Origin: Phallus indusiatus
Taxonomy: Eukaryota > Basidiomycota > Agaricomycetes > Phallales > Phallaceae
NCBI GenBank assembly: GCA_027605045.1
Contig: JAQFWX010000098.1
Location: 62,001 to 126,000, forward strand
Length of the DNA stretch: 64,000 nucleotides
Reading direction: 5' to 3'
The notes below the pieces were generated by a model. The model saw only the letters and a list, made by a program, of their open reading frames with translations. It searched no databases and was not told the DNA's origin. Positions 10,508 to 21,964 of the stretch are shown piece by piece. The number at the start of each line of letters is the position of its first letter. The first letter of the stretch is position 1. A program made the position numbers and the translations under genes.

Positions 10508-10859
10508 TGTTACGGTATGCTAGTGCCTCGCCCTATTATTCAATTTCTTCAATTTCTTCCGATTTCATTTCGTATTTCGATTTCCTTCATTTCCCGTGTT
10601 TTGCCGTTTCCACCATTTTCATTGTTTCCTCGATTTCTCGATTTCTTCGATTTACTCCGATTTCTGTCTGTATCTCCTCGGATCCCATGGGGATCAGTCG
10701 GGCGCCTCGTACTCTGTATTTATATGCGTTTTCCCTAGAGGGGGATACCTAAGCTTGTTCTCTTAGGTTTTCCCTCCTCTAGGTGAGTAGTTAGTCAATG
10801 CCCCCCAATAGATCTTAGGTTTTCCCTCCTCTAGGTGTGTGCCCTGAGTCACCCTAACA
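10508..10859 (-). mobile_element. Solo LTR, family A, full length (352 bp), 5-bp duplication
   Basis: It begins TGTTACGGTATGC and ends CACCCTAACA on the plus strand. ACTTG flanks it on both sides (10503-10507 and 10860-10864). The length of 352 bp equals that of the copy at 33067-33817 after subtracting its nested hAT MITE. Confidence 0.92.
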
Positions 10860-10864
10860 ACTTG

Positions 10865-11249
10865 ATAATAACTTTGGGTTCTGGTGTACTGCTTATGTAA
10901 ACCATCAGGAAAGGCTATGGGGCATGCCGGGCATGATGGAGTGCATGTAAACAGTATAATGAGAAAAATAAAGAGCTGCCTTGAGGAAACTGAGAAAAAA
11001 GTAAGTTTGTGTCTGAGCAGTGATGACAGTGTCAAAAAGATAAGCTACTTTCTTGTCAGACAAGGTTATTGATATAAGTTCAATTTCCTTCCCACTTGGA
11101 CATTACTGATCAACCTAAAGGCTACCATAACCATGCTATATGAGCCACACAAAATATGCAGTGACAAAACCTACACTTGCAACAGTAGGGAGTGGATGTT
11201 TCCCCAGGCTGCATTGCTGCTGCAGCCATAATAGTAAGTTTACTCACTA
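10865..11249. other. Unassigned spacer
   Basis: A 62-codon frame (10884-11072) has no recognisable motif. I see nothing else. Confidence 0.35.
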
Positions 11250-11254
11250 CTGCC

Positions 11255-11525
11255 TGTTAGGGCAACTCAGGGCACACACCTAGAGGAGGGAAAACCTAAG
11301 AGAACAAGCTTAGGTATCCCCCTCTAGGGAAAACACATATAAGTACAGGATAAGAGGTGCCCGACTGATCTCCATGGGATCCAAGGAGAGACCAAGAAAT
11401 CGAGAAATTGACAAAAATAGTGGAAATGGCAAAGTACGGGAAATGAAGGAAATCGTAACATGAAATGAAACCGAAAGAAATTGAAGAAATCGAATAATCG
11501 GGCGAGGTGCTAGCGTACCATAACA
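11255..11525 (+). mobile_element. Solo LTR, family A, short form (271 bp), 5-bp duplication
   Basis: It starts TGTTAGGGCAACTCAGG and ends GTACCATAACA. CTGCC lies on both sides (11250-11254 and 11526-11530). It lacks one of the two CTAGAGGAGGG units and part of the purine-rich region. Confidence 0.92.
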
Positions 11526-11530
11526 CTGCC

Positions 11531-12506
11531 TCTTTTCTTTATACCTTATATAGTCCTATTTTAGTTGCAATCTGTCTCAACAAATGAGATATTAGATGAT
11601 CATTTCAAAACATGATACCACAAATATTCAGATATTTTGAGTGAGAATCAAACACTGTTGGATATGTGTAATAGAAAGTTTCAGGACCTGAACCTTTTCT
11701 TGCATTAGTTAGTTGTCATTGTCTAAAAAAAACCACAGGCACCATCATCCACACTCAACAACTCTTAGGTTGTAATAGATCAAGATGACTCAATAGTCAT
11801 TTTGGAAGACCAACTAGTCTGGATTTGACATTCCATAATGCCACCCTGGACACTCTGGAGTCTGCCTGATGCAGCTGCAGAAGAAAAAATGGAAATTCAT
11901 TGAGCCACCATATGCCCCTTCCTTTTCAATTTTCCCTCCTTCTCTTTTTCAGTCACTTATTCATATGAAGATAATGCAGAAAACCTAAAGAGTCTCGTAT
12001 TTTAGCCATTGTTCTCCTCAATTTTTCAGTGGTCAATTAATAGACCTTTCTGAGAGGAAGTGTCAGGAGGATAACACAGACTATGGTACTAGTTATTTTT
12101 TTTACCTCTTTCCAAGCACTAGAATGCCAAATTTCCACTGACAGAGACCCCCTCAAAACAGTCATACAAGGTTGATGTCAATGGTCATTGAACCTAGTAA
12201 CAGATTTGAGACCTGCATCATAACACTAGCTACCGGGTTGGGAAAGTAAGTTTTGCTTTTTTATTTTGCTAAACTGTTGACTTTCTAACATTATGGAAGC
12301 TTTTAAATTTCAATTGACAAAGACTCAATTTATATATATAAGCCTGACTCAAAACTTAATCAGCAAAATTGCTCCACCAGTTCAGAACAGAGCTTAAAGC
12401 TTGACAAAGTAACACCTTCTATCAAATTGTAAAACTTAAACTTAGAAAAGCCTCCTAAATAACATAAAATCATTAAATCTTCATACTTGTTGTTATTTTC
12501 ATTTAC
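11531..12506. other. Unassigned AT-rich sequence
   Basis: No exon structure, repeat family or RNA gene is recognisable. CpG is very scarce here, as in the following 20 kb. Confidence 0.4.
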
Positions 12507-12715
12507 TGTCATGGTATGCTAGTGCCTCGCCCGATTATTCAATTTCTTCAATTTCTTTCAGTTTCATTTCATGTTACGATCTCCTCCGTACTTTGCCGTT
12601 TCCACTATTTCCGTCATTCCTTCAATTTCTCGATCTCTTTGATTTACTTCAATTTCTGTCTGTATCCCCTCTGATCCCATGGAGATCAGTCAGGCACCTC
12701 ATATCCTGTACTTAT
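12507..12715 (-). mobile_element. LTR family A fragment
   Basis: It begins TGTCATGGTATGCTAGTGCC (minus-strand family A) and runs to ATATCCTGTACTTAT, where a CACTG-ended element starts. The rest of this LTR is not found on the other side of that element, so a deletion or ectopic exchange has occurred. Confidence 0.7.
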
Positions 12716-13481
12716 CACTGGAGACATTGTAGGGTTTAGCCAAAAAAAGGATCCTAAAAAAATTATGGTTCGAGGCATAGGCTATTGACAATTTACCAAA
12801 TTGCAAAATCATATTATAACTAAATCTCAGGTCAAGGGATTCTGACTTGGAAAATTATCAGTATACTGCTATAATTATCTTGGTCAAATTATATAATAAT
12901 TCTTAATCATATAAGCCTATGCTTAATGTTATCCATTCAGTAAAATAATGAATAGAATGAAACTTACATTATCATCATCTATATCAAAGAATGTTTTGAA
13001 AATGTTTTTTATATTTTTTGTCGAAATATATTTTTATTATAATCCAGATGCATGGAAAAACCTTACTTTTTATCATGAGAATACTCTTTGTAATATTAGA
13101 GTTTTCCTGGGAAAACCTTAATAATACATGGATTTCTGGAAAATTTTGAGAAAACTCTAATGTCACATATTGTGACCTTAAGTTTTAATTACATAGAAAC
13201 TCAATATTTTCCACTCCCTCAAAATTAAAAATACTGTATTGAAAAGTAATCATATCAACTTAAATATATAATTTTCCACTATGGTTAATAATAATATATG
13301 TTTTAGTTTGTATACTGTTTGACTGAATAGAGAAAGTTATTCTTAGTGTTATATAAGTAAAAATTATAATAATAGCAGCATACTGACAATTTTGCAAGCC
13401 AGTGCAATTTTGTAAATCATCAATAGTCTATACCTCGAACTATAATTTTTTTAGGATCCTTTTTCTACAATGCCTCCAGTG
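12716..13481 (+). mobile_element. CACTG-ended TIR element, family I copy 1
   Basis: The terminus CACTGGAGACATTGTAGGG is repeated inverted at the right end as ATGCCTCCAGTG, within long imperfect inverted arms of roughly 200 bp (GGATCCT, TTCGAGGCATAG, ATTGTCAGTATACTG). CACT(A/G) ends and the 3-bp duplications seen for other copies fit the CACTA (CMC/En-Spm) group. No transposase is present. Left flank is LTR A and right flank is LTR B, so this copy sits at a recombined junction. Confidence 0.7.
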
Positions 13482-13870
13482 CTGTCGTGACACAACCCCT
13501 TTTAGGTTGAGGCCAAGTGTTAGAATATGATCTGTACATCTCTCTAAGTAGATTAGATTATACCAGCGCTATGGGCGCCTAATAGGCGCCCAGACGTGGT
13601 ATAGGTAAGCCTGGAGTGATGGGAATACTCTTTATACAGAGTATTCACCATCTGTCTCCAGGTATGTTCATAATTCATAAAATAATATATACAGAGTATT
13701 CACCATCTGTCTCCAGTGTTGTTAAGGTTAATATAACATCGTCTCTATACCAATTCTAATACCAAATCCTGATTATTGTTAATCAATGGTGATGGGTAAT
13801 ATCATTCTATTCAGCGACTAAAATACATTATAGTATCTATTACCATTCCCAGATATTGGTATTTAACATA
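13482..13870 (-). mobile_element. LTR family B fragment carrying a J element
   Basis: The right end reads ATATTGGTATTTAACA, a decayed complement of TGTCAAGTACCGATATCC, preceded by the conserved CAGCGACTAAAATACATTA block. It is cut on the left by the family I element and contains a J element at 13518-13761. CpGs of intact copies appear as TG or CA here. Confidence 0.7.
13518..13761 (+). mobile_element. Short LTR-like element J (244 bp)
   Basis: It starts TGTTAGAATATGATCTGTAC and ends ACCAATTCTAATA. It contains the palindrome GGGCGCCTAATAGGCGCCC (13573-13591) and two direct copies of ACAGAGTATTCACCATCTGT. Flanks CCAAG and CCAAA match at four of five bases. Other copies have perfect 5-bp duplications. 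It is best read as a solo LTR of a miniature (TRIM-like) retroelement. Confidence 0.8.
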
Positions 13871-15415
13871 AAGTCCATGCCATACATTCAATTATTTAAA
13901 TGGTAGATACTGGTGTAAATTACTAATCAACAATATCTCCATCACCTTGGTTTTTGTCCTCCTTGTATTCCTTATATAATAGTATAATTGAATGAATAAA
14001 AAAATTGAAATTGAAATTAGACATTGTATCAAGTTGTGATTTGAATCTGTCTATCCACACATTGAACTATTCAGCCATCTTGGTATTAAATGCACTTTTT
14101 GCATTAACTCTCTCTCTCTTATCTCTCTCCAAGAGTAATAGGTTAGGTTGGGAACGAATATGTAACATTCTCAGCAGAGGCAGCAGTCTTTCAATGGCTC
14201 CAATAATGGATCAACAATGAACTGTGTTGTTTGGAACCAATCACTGTTCAGAGCCTGAGTAATCAAGTGAGATAGTAACTTATAATAAGCCTTATCATAA
14301 ACTAAAAATTGAGAATAGGGCAATCCAGAAGGAAACCAAGAGTTATAGAGTTGTAAAACCTGGGCCTACTGAATAGTTTTATGTACCTTGCTCTGAAGCA
14401 GTGAGGATTATGATTATTATTTTTACCATCCATAGGCTGACCATCAATTGCTCTTGGTGTTTCATTCCTTGATATGTTCTGACTAACATTGAGAAAGGAA
14501 GATGCGATGAGCCAAATCTATCATCATTGGTTGTCTTTTTTTAATTCAAGGAATTGTCATTATGAACTGGAACTCTGGCCTAATGGTAATAAATATGGGC
14601 ATGTTTTTGAAAACCACATCACATGTGATGCATTTTGTGTTCCCAGCTGATTACAGTTGTTTATTGCACAACATTTGCCTCATGGGTTCTACAAAAGCAG
14701 CCTTTTAGTAATCTTCCAAAGGATTTTGGCACTGGAAAACTGCACATATCTTTTTCTCTCTCTCTCAATAACTGTGTATGTAAAGTTATTATTGCTCACT
14801 TTATATAATAGTATCTTGCCATCTATGACAGCCATACATGTCAATGGCCCATGCCTTGAGCTATAATTTTCTTAGGATTTTTTTTCAAACCAACAATATT
14901 TTCATGTGGTGTGATGTACCATGTTGTTCTATGTTCTTTTCCATGAGGTTCTCTCTTTTCCTTTTTTCCCTTCCCACTCTTTTTTCTCATTTCTTCCCTT
15001 GCACTGGTCAACATCAGTACAGCATCCAATGTCACACACTGTTCACACATTTGTTCCATCCCACTCATGAAATTTAGCAATCATGAAATGCATCTTGTCA
15101 GCAAGACATTGAACTGCCAACTGCATGCATTGCAGAACCCACTGCCACCACCATTACCACCTGCTATCACTAACCACAAATTTGGATCAGCTTATCATGA
15201 TGGAGCTTATTGATGCTGAATTGTCAGGTACCATGACTGTAACTAATGATGTTCACACCTTCATTGTGCCAAATCACAACAATCACAAACATAAAGGCAA
15301 GCATCTTCCCACCAAGGTAGCAAAGAATGACTACCTTAGGTTTGCAACTACTTCTGTATATTAAATTCTTAGGGTTGAGCCCAATACATCATTAAGGCTA
15401 ACAATAAAGAATTTT
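13871..15415. other. Unassigned AT-rich sequence with a small family I fragment
   Basis: The stretch near 14850-14885 (CCATGCCTTGAGCTATAATTTTCTTAGGAT) resembles the family I arm. Several 60-80 codon frames occur but none has coding character. Nothing else is recognised. Confidence 0.35.
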
Positions 15416-15494
15416 GTGGGGGGAAGCAGTGAATGAGGCCTTGGGATCCCCGAATTGGGCTGGTTACACCCTAGGTTCAAATCCGGGCCCCCAC
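15416..15494 (+). other. tRNA-like sequence (degenerate tRNA or SINE head)
   Basis: The 79-nt segment can close with a perfect 7-bp acceptor-like stem, GTGGGGG (15416-15422) with CCCCCAC (15488-15494). It contains GGTTCAAATCC, a near-consensus RNA polymerase III B box and T-loop, and a loose A-box-like AGCAGTGAATGAGG. The D and anticodon arms do not pair well and I cannot assign an anticodon. It is therefore more likely a tRNA-derived SINE relic or pseudogene than an active tRNA. Confidence 0.45.
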
Positions 15495-15689
15495 ATAATT
15501 TTCAAGGTTTTCGCCCTTGAATTGTTTTGACCACACTGATAACTGACTTTCAAACATGGCAATGACCTCTGGAAACTCATCTATAACATCACCCACTGCC
15601 TGCGCACTGGGATTAGCCTAGACATCCAGTGAACCATAATGCACCATAAGGATAAAGTGTAAAGGCACCACCTGGCTGAATGGGAGTAA
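15495..15689. other. Tail of the tRNA-like unit or spacer
   Basis: If the preceding unit is a SINE, its body could lie here. I see no second copy in the window to define it. Confidence 0.25.
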
Positions 15690-15872
15690 TGTTAGATTAT
15701 GATCTGTACATCTCTCAAGTAGATTATACCAGCGCTATGGGCGCCTATTAGGCGCCCATACACAGTATAGGTAAGCCTGGAGTGATGGGAATACTCTTCA
15801 TACAGAGTATTCACCACCTGTCTCCAGTGCTGTTAAGGTTAATATAACATCATCTATACACCAATTCTAATA
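15690..15872 (+). mobile_element. J element (183 bp) with 5-bp duplication
   Basis: TGTTAGATTATGATC...CAATTCTAATA is flanked by AGTAA on both sides (15685-15689 and 15873-15877). One of the two ACAGAGTATTCACC repeats is missing relative to the 244-bp form. Confidence 0.88.
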
Positions 15873-16220
15873 AGTAACAGAAAAGGCTTCAGGTCCAGCC
15901 TACTGGACTCAGCAAGTGCAGTCCAGAACACACTGAGGCATTAAGGAGATCGAGGATGACGATTGGTGGTCACATAGACTAAGACCCAAAAGTTTGGTCC
16001 AGAATTCTATAGAAACCTGATGAAAGTGGTTTGATTGGCTGGGAAACAGGCAGACAAAGAAGTACTGGCACTTCAAAGATCCTCAACAAAAGCACCAGCA
16101 CGTCTGCTGTTCATGTAGTGATCTTGGTACTAAGATTTGGGAAATTGCTACTGCATACACTCATATAAAGATTTTTACAATCTTCATCATAAGCAAGAGG
16201 GACAGCAGGGCAAGTGTTTC
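15873..16220. other. Unassigned spacer
   Basis: No gene or repeat is recognised. Confidence 0.3.
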
Positions 16221-16562
16221 TGTCAGGGTATGCTACTGCTGTCTCTCATTTTCCTTATTTATTATCATCGGTATTATTTCATTTCTATTTCATTTATCAT
16301 TCCCATATTTTACCCTCCGTTTATTCTGTCCCTATTTCTATCTCTACTCTGTGACATCATGCTGTTTAAATTTGGTTTGGGCGCATGGCACTTAGCTGTG
16401 TCAGGGCCGCACGCCATGTCGTCATTTTATATATATAGTAGCTGTACCTAGAGTGAGGGTCCCTAAGCTTGTTCTCTTAAGATCCCCTCCCTCTAGGTGA
16501 GTAGTATAGTTATCCTCAATATATATTACTTAGGATCTAGTCTGAGCTGAGTAGCCCTAACA
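16221..16562 (-). mobile_element. Solo LTR, family D, with 5-bp duplication
   Basis: It starts TGTCAGGGTATGCTACTG and ends GTAGCCCTAACA on the plus strand. GTTTC flanks both ends (16216-16220 and 16563-16567). At 342 bp it is a shortened relative of the 400-bp copies near 36 kb. Confidence 0.9.
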
Positions 16563-16684
16563 GTTTCGAGACAATCTCATCTCGTTTTGAGGGGTAGGAG
16601 CTGAGGCTCAAGGATTAGGGGTGTTCAGATTAGTGGAATTGGCAGCAGAAGCCTGGGAGGGAAGAAGTTGGTTGAGACGGGCTA

Positions 16685-16854
16685 TAAGGATGCACACGAT
16701 TCCAGATCCCTGCACAGGTCACCACGGATTGATCCGCCAAATTACCCACAAAGATCCGGATCCATAAGGAAGGATCCAGGTCAAGGGTCTGGAGAGTTGC
16801 TTGACCTGTCGACCCAGATCTGGCTGACCTGGATCCGGAATCATGTGCATCCTT
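16685..16854 (+). mobile_element. Small TIR element, family F
   Basis: It starts TAAGGATGCACACGATTCC and ends GGAATCATGTGCATCCTT, an inverted repeat of about 19 bp. GATCCGGATC-rich sequence lies between. Related sequence with the same right end is at about 34500-34775. No clear duplication is visible. Confidence 0.6.
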
Positions 16855-16962
16855 TTGTTCAATCACAGTGAGGTGACTGATAGGGTCACTGATGAAAGGA
16901 ATCAAAGAATGAAGGAAGGAGGGGTCATTTTATGGGCGAGAAACATCGGGAATGTCTGAGAC

Positions 16963-17206
16963 TATTAGAATTGGTATAGAGACAATGTTATATTAACCTT
17001 AACAACACTGGAGACAGATGGTGAATATTCTGTATATATTATTTTATTAATTATGAACATACCTGGAGACAGATGGTGAATACTCTGTATAAAGAGTATT
17101 CCCATCACTCCAGGCTTACCTATACCACGTCTGGGCGCCTATTAGGTGCCCATAGCGCTGGTATAATCTAATCTACTTAGAGAGATGTACAGATCATATT
17201 CTAACG
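16963..17206 (-). mobile_element. J element (244 bp), minus, 5-bp duplication
   Basis: TATTAGAATTGGTATAG...CATATTCTAACG is flanked by GAGAC on both sides (16958-16962 and 17207-17211). The length equals that of the copy at 13518-13761. Confidence 0.9.
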
Positions 17207-17225
17207 GAGACAATGCTAATGAAAA

Positions 17226-17789
17226 CACTGAAGACATTGTAGGGTTTAGTCAAAAAAAGGATCCTAAGAAAATTATAGTTTGAGGCATAGGCTATTGACA
17301 ATTTACCAAATTACAAAATCATACTAATACTCAGATTAAGGGATTCTGGCTTAGAAAATAGCTATAATTACCTTGGTTGGATTATGTAATAATTCTTTAT
17401 CATATAAGCCCATGATCAATGTTATCCATTCATGAAACTTACATTATCATCATCCATATTGAAGAATGTTCTGAAAATATTTTTTATGTTTATTGTGAAA
17501 ATATATTTCTATTAAAATTTAGATGCATGGAAAAACCTTGATTTGTAATATCAGAGTTTCTCTGGGAAAACCTTAATAATACAAGGATTCCTGTAAAATC
17601 TTGAGAAAACTCTAATGTCACAAACTGTGACCTTAAGTTTTAATTACACAGAAACTCAATATTTCCTACTCCCTCAAAATTATGACAAAATACTGTATTG
17701 ATAAGTAATCATATCAACTTAAATATATAATTTTTCACTATGGTTAATGATGATATATGTTTTAGTTTGTATACTGTTTAGCTGAATAG
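17226..17789 (+). mobile_element. Family I element, 3'-truncated
   Basis: It begins CACTGAAGACATTGTAGGG and follows copy 1 to TGTATACTGTTTAGCTGAATAG, then stops without the right inverted arm. Confidence 0.65.
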
Positions 17790-18168
17790 AAAACTGCTCT
17801 ATGATAGACTAGATGACCTCAAAATAAATATCTTCACAGTAATCTGATCATTCATAGCCAATATATATAGTTTGGATTACAGTGCAAGTGGTGAAGTGGA
17901 AATAATGGTGAATGAGGAAACATAACTGCACAAGCTTTAAAAAGATTAGGTAGTCACACAAATAGAGTGTTTCAAGACCTTGTCAATTCGAAACTAGGAA
18001 ATTTTAGATATGAAAGTAGGAGGTTTATATATGGTTTGAAAGACCATGATTAAGTATTAAAGGAAAAAGGGATGAGGGATATAAAGAAAACTTAAGTAAG
18101 GGAAATTGTGTAACGAAGATTATAAAAGAAAAGGAATCTCAAGCCAGGGGACTTGGAAAGATCCCTTA
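17790..18168. other. Unassigned spacer
   Basis: No gene or repeat is recognised. Confidence 0.3.
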
Positions 18169-18474
18169 CATAGGGACCCTCACTCTAGGCACAGCGAGTC
18201 GGCAACTATATACATAAAAAACAATAGCATGGTGTGCAGCCCTGACACAACTAAGTGCCGGGTACCTGAACTGAACAAGTGATGTGATGTCATAGGCATC
18301 ACACCAAGAATGAGCATGCAATGCACATGAATAGAAATAGCAATGAAATGGATGTTTGAAACGTAGGAAGAAGACAATGTATGAGAAAACAAATAAAGTA
18401 GAAATAAAATAAAGCTGATGATAATAAATATGAATATGAAAAATGAGAAATGGTAGTAGTATATACCCTGACAA
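18169..18474 (+). mobile_element. LTR family D, 5'-truncated and CpG-decayed
   Basis: It runs from GACCCTCACTCTAGGCAC to ATACCCTGACA and aligns throughout with the plus-strand copy at 35439-35839. Nearly every CpG of that copy is TG or CA here. The three overlapping minus-strand frames of 68-112 codons are shadows. Confidence 0.75.
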
Positions 18475-18600
18475 AGACGACATTGTGGAGCATTATAATA
18501 TTCACAGAAAATTCTCATAATTATAGATAATATAGTAGACCATATGAGCTTCCTAATGTATAAGTTTCAAGTACTTTCACAGTATAGAAATAGAGTTACA

Positions 18601-18943
18601 GCTGTTGTAGCATTGTAAGGCATGTGTATTTTTAAATGCAAAAAAATTCATTCCAATAAAGTCAGTCTGTGATGCATATTTTAACTTGATTTTTACTGCA
18701 TCTCGTTCAGAAAAAAATCTAGTTTTATTTTTGAGTAAATATATGTATTTATTGTGGTTAAGTATAATTTTAAGGATCTATTATAGGTTGAAAATGCATT
18801 GGGAGATATTGCCTGAATTTTTTATGAAGGAGATACAACTTACAGAAAGCAATTTGATCAAAATTTGAACCAGAAACAAGAATTTTATTCAGGTGAATTT
18901 TTTTTAATTCAAAAATACATGTGCCTTACAATGCTATAACAGC
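18601..18943 (+). mobile_element. TIR element, family K copy 1
   Basis: Ends GCTGTTGTAGCATTGTAAGG and CCTTACAATGCTATAACAGC are inverted repeats, extended inward by TGTATTTTTAAATGC and TTCAAAAATACATG. The interior includes CAATAAAGTCAGTCTGTGATG and GGAGATACAACTTACAG, both shared with the copy at 27060-27332. Confidence 0.65.
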
Positions 18944-19014
18944 ACACAACAATGTCATATTACAATGAGGTAGGCGAGGGCCGACGGTGCGGCAGGACCA
19001 AAGCTTGTGGGCGC

Positions 19015-20480
19015 TTAAGTGTGAAATAGGAAGATATCTAGTTGACGCTCCCGTCGTCGCCGCTGTTTACACATTACAAGCCAGAGTTTATGCGAAATCA
19101 ATGGAGCATCGGGATTGAGGCGAAAAGCTAGATATGGAGCGACAGTGCAACAATGGGGGTCTAGTAAGGTATGTAACGGACTAATCCGATGCAAGAGGAG
19201 TTGCTGACTGCTTTGACCGCATTGTGGGCTTTTTCTGCTGTAACTGCGGTCGTCTGGTGACAAATATCCGAGCCTGAAAATAAGCAACAAGTTTACGCTC
19301 AACGTGGTTGGGATGATAGTCGACGGTTTGCAGACGAAACTGGGCAGATCCGCAATCCTAGGTACGAGTGTACACCCTTGGTTTCTAGCATGCACGACTA
19401 ACTCTCTACAGGGCATGTAGATAGGTATGCAGTTACACTGGTACAACACAACAAGACGTTTCGATAAAATTTGTTGCACCATCAACTAACAATCAACAAC
19501 CGTAAGCATGGGGCGGATAAGCATAGCCGTATCTTTGATGTTCAACATATCAACGTGCCTGCAATTGGGTATCTCTGTCTGATCTTTCTTTGGCTGATCA
19601 CATTCTTCATCCTTAGGGGCGTGGACAACAACAAAATCTTCTTCAAACGCATAGCGACTCGGTCTGAGAAGGTCTTGATTCATGATGTTGAAGAGCAACT
19701 TGGTGGTCTCAGTTTTGAAATGGTAATAAGGGGAAGGGGGGACAGATATAGGAAGAGAAATGAAAGATATAGGGAGAAATGTAATTACTGAGCTGAATTG
19801 CAAATACAAATGGGTAATTTCATTTTTATGGGGGGGAATCAAAAACATAAGGAACTGGGGAATGGTTTTTTTTTTTCAAGAGGATCAAAAGGGAAGATGA
19901 AATGATCATGGCTAGGTTCTTTTTTTGCTGCTTCTCCTTTGCTGCTATTTGCTAGATTTCTTTCAACAGTGACTTCTGGTGCGAATGGCTCTCCTACTGT
20001 CTGGAATCAGGCACTCGACACGCATGTTCGTGACAACTTTGACCAGTAGCTCCAAACTCCAAACTCGGACTTCCTTTGAATAAACTGCAATTGAGGATGG
20101 TGGTGCTGTCTCTTCCGGATCTTTCGTCTTGCTCTGCTCAACTGCTTCTCCTGACATGACGGCTTCTCGGAAACTCTTCAGGACACACGGTAGAGATTCA
20201 GTAACAATTAGCATGGTGTTGGGCTGAAAAACCGTAGAGGTTTCAGCGAGGGCTCCACTCTGAGGACATTGCTTCGAGACTTCGACTTGGCGACTTGACA
20301 GTGGGTGCAAGGGCTGATTTCAACACTGCGGCTTCTGCAACAGTGCCGGGCCCAGTATCAATACTTGCAGCGGGCTTCTCCTGTCCCGTGTCAGGCAAAT
20401 AACCGACTTTTGAGCTTTCGTTTTCTTGTTTTGTGCTACTTATGCAAGGAGTTTTTACTTGGAAAAATAGTGTCAAAGCG
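19015..20480 (-). pseudogene. Unrecognised coding-like island (gene relic)
   Basis: This stretch is visibly richer in G, C and CpG than its surroundings. It holds several minus-strand frames that together look like broken exons: 20243-20476 (starts MTLFFQVKTPC), 19963-20310 (contains FREAVMSGEAVEQ and ELLVKVVTNMRVECL), 19486-19848 (contains YAFEEDFVVVHAPKDEE) and 19015-19485. No domain is recognised and the frames do not join with convincing splice sites. It may be a captured or dying host gene. Confidence 0.35.
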
Positions 20481-20524
20481 AAGGAGGGTCTTCAATGTCA
20501 AAATGAGGTGCTAATTGAGAACAG

Positions 20525-21307
20525 CGGGACAGCAGGGGTATTGATGGTGTGACCTGAGCTAACAAAACAATATGGCAAACCTTTAAACTATCAGGATGAT
20601 AAGACAAAACAGTCGCAACTAAACCCCACCACAGGAAAGGTCGGGCTAAGCCCCCTGAGACTTAGAGCCTAAAGAATCGCATGCACGCATGCTACTTTGC
20701 CTAATGAGGAAAAACAAATTTTTGCCTCTTCAGTTACCATATGGCTCATTCCAGCATGAGGAAAGTATGGCACAAGATACTTCAAATTAAAGGCAGTACC
20801 ATAAACAATGTTTGCAGGAAAAAATTAAAGATGTAATCAGAGATTCAGAGATGAATAAGGGAAGCTTTTCAGAATAAAGAGAAAAATAAAAGATGAAAAC
20901 CTATAGTTTCGATAGGAGTAAACTTTGAATTCTGCATGAGCAATTGAGAAAGAGGTGAATTGGAAGCCAAAAACATGTTTGTTACTCGATACTCAATGAC
21001 CTCATATCCTGAAAGGCTCACTTTCAAGCATTATAACACAAGAATTTGCAGATAAAATACTATCAAAAAATTCATCATAAATTCTTCATGAAAGAAACTC
21101 ATTAACATTAGAAAAAAAGATCTTAATTTGTTGTTTTAGGTCTACTCATACTGACCGAAGGCATGTGATCCTGCAAACTTGGGCGCTTGTCTCACTACAC
21201 AAAATTTTACAGGTCGTAATGGAACCAAAGACAAGCTTTGGTAATTAATACTTATACTGCCATAATCATCTTGGTTAATTCTTTGTTATATAAGCCTTAT
21301 TATGAGA
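20525..21307. other. Unassigned AT-rich spacer
   Basis: No gene or repeat is recognised. Confidence 0.3.
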
Positions 21308-21379
21308 CCAGGCTATGACTGTGTGACTCCCTGGCCCCTCTTGGAAGATGATGCATGGGGCAAGGGAAGCTTTGCAGTA

Positions 21380-21958
21380 TAGCCTGGCACAAATGACTGT
21401 GGCACTGATGGTGACATCCAAAATGTCATGTGTTTGTGGTCCACTCTAGAGAAAAATGTTGTTTACTACAGAAATACTCAGACAAATATACTTACTCAAA
21501 GTTAGATTGAGATGTCATAGTAAATATTTTCAATAGAGAAGGAAAAATACATTCGAGTCTTGATCATGCTGTAATAATTTGATCAATGCTTCCAACATTC
21601 TACCAGTACTAGTGAAGAAAGGTATTACAAAACCATGTCTAGCTACTCTTCTAAACAATAATATAAGACACTTATATTTTCTGTATCTCAAAATACTCAC
21701 AAAAGTGGTGGAGTCACTCAGGTGTCTTATGAAGCTTGGGTGAGACAGCCAGCTACTGATGCTGCAGGGTGTAGGGCTCATTTTTCAGGAAAAGAAAAAA
21801 GCAAATTCTTCTTATTTGGTTGATAGTCTAATAATACAAAGAAAGAAGCATTTCTACAGAGGTTTTCTATGGGCAAACAATTTTTTCCTCTGAAGTGGAC
21901 CCAGATGTGTGACATTTTGGATGTCACTGGCAGTGCTGCAGTCATTTGTGCCAGGCTA
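21380..21958 (+). mobile_element. TIR element, family O, flanked by TA
   Basis: Left TA|TAGCCTGGCACAAATGACTG and right CAGTCATTTGTGCCAGGCTA|TA are near-perfect inverted repeats, extended to about 90 bp (GTGACATCCAAAATGTCA on the left). TA on both sides suggests a Tc1/mariner-type MITE. The minus-strand frame 21530-21781 inside has no transposase motif. Confidence 0.6.
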
Positions 21959-21964
21959 TACCAT

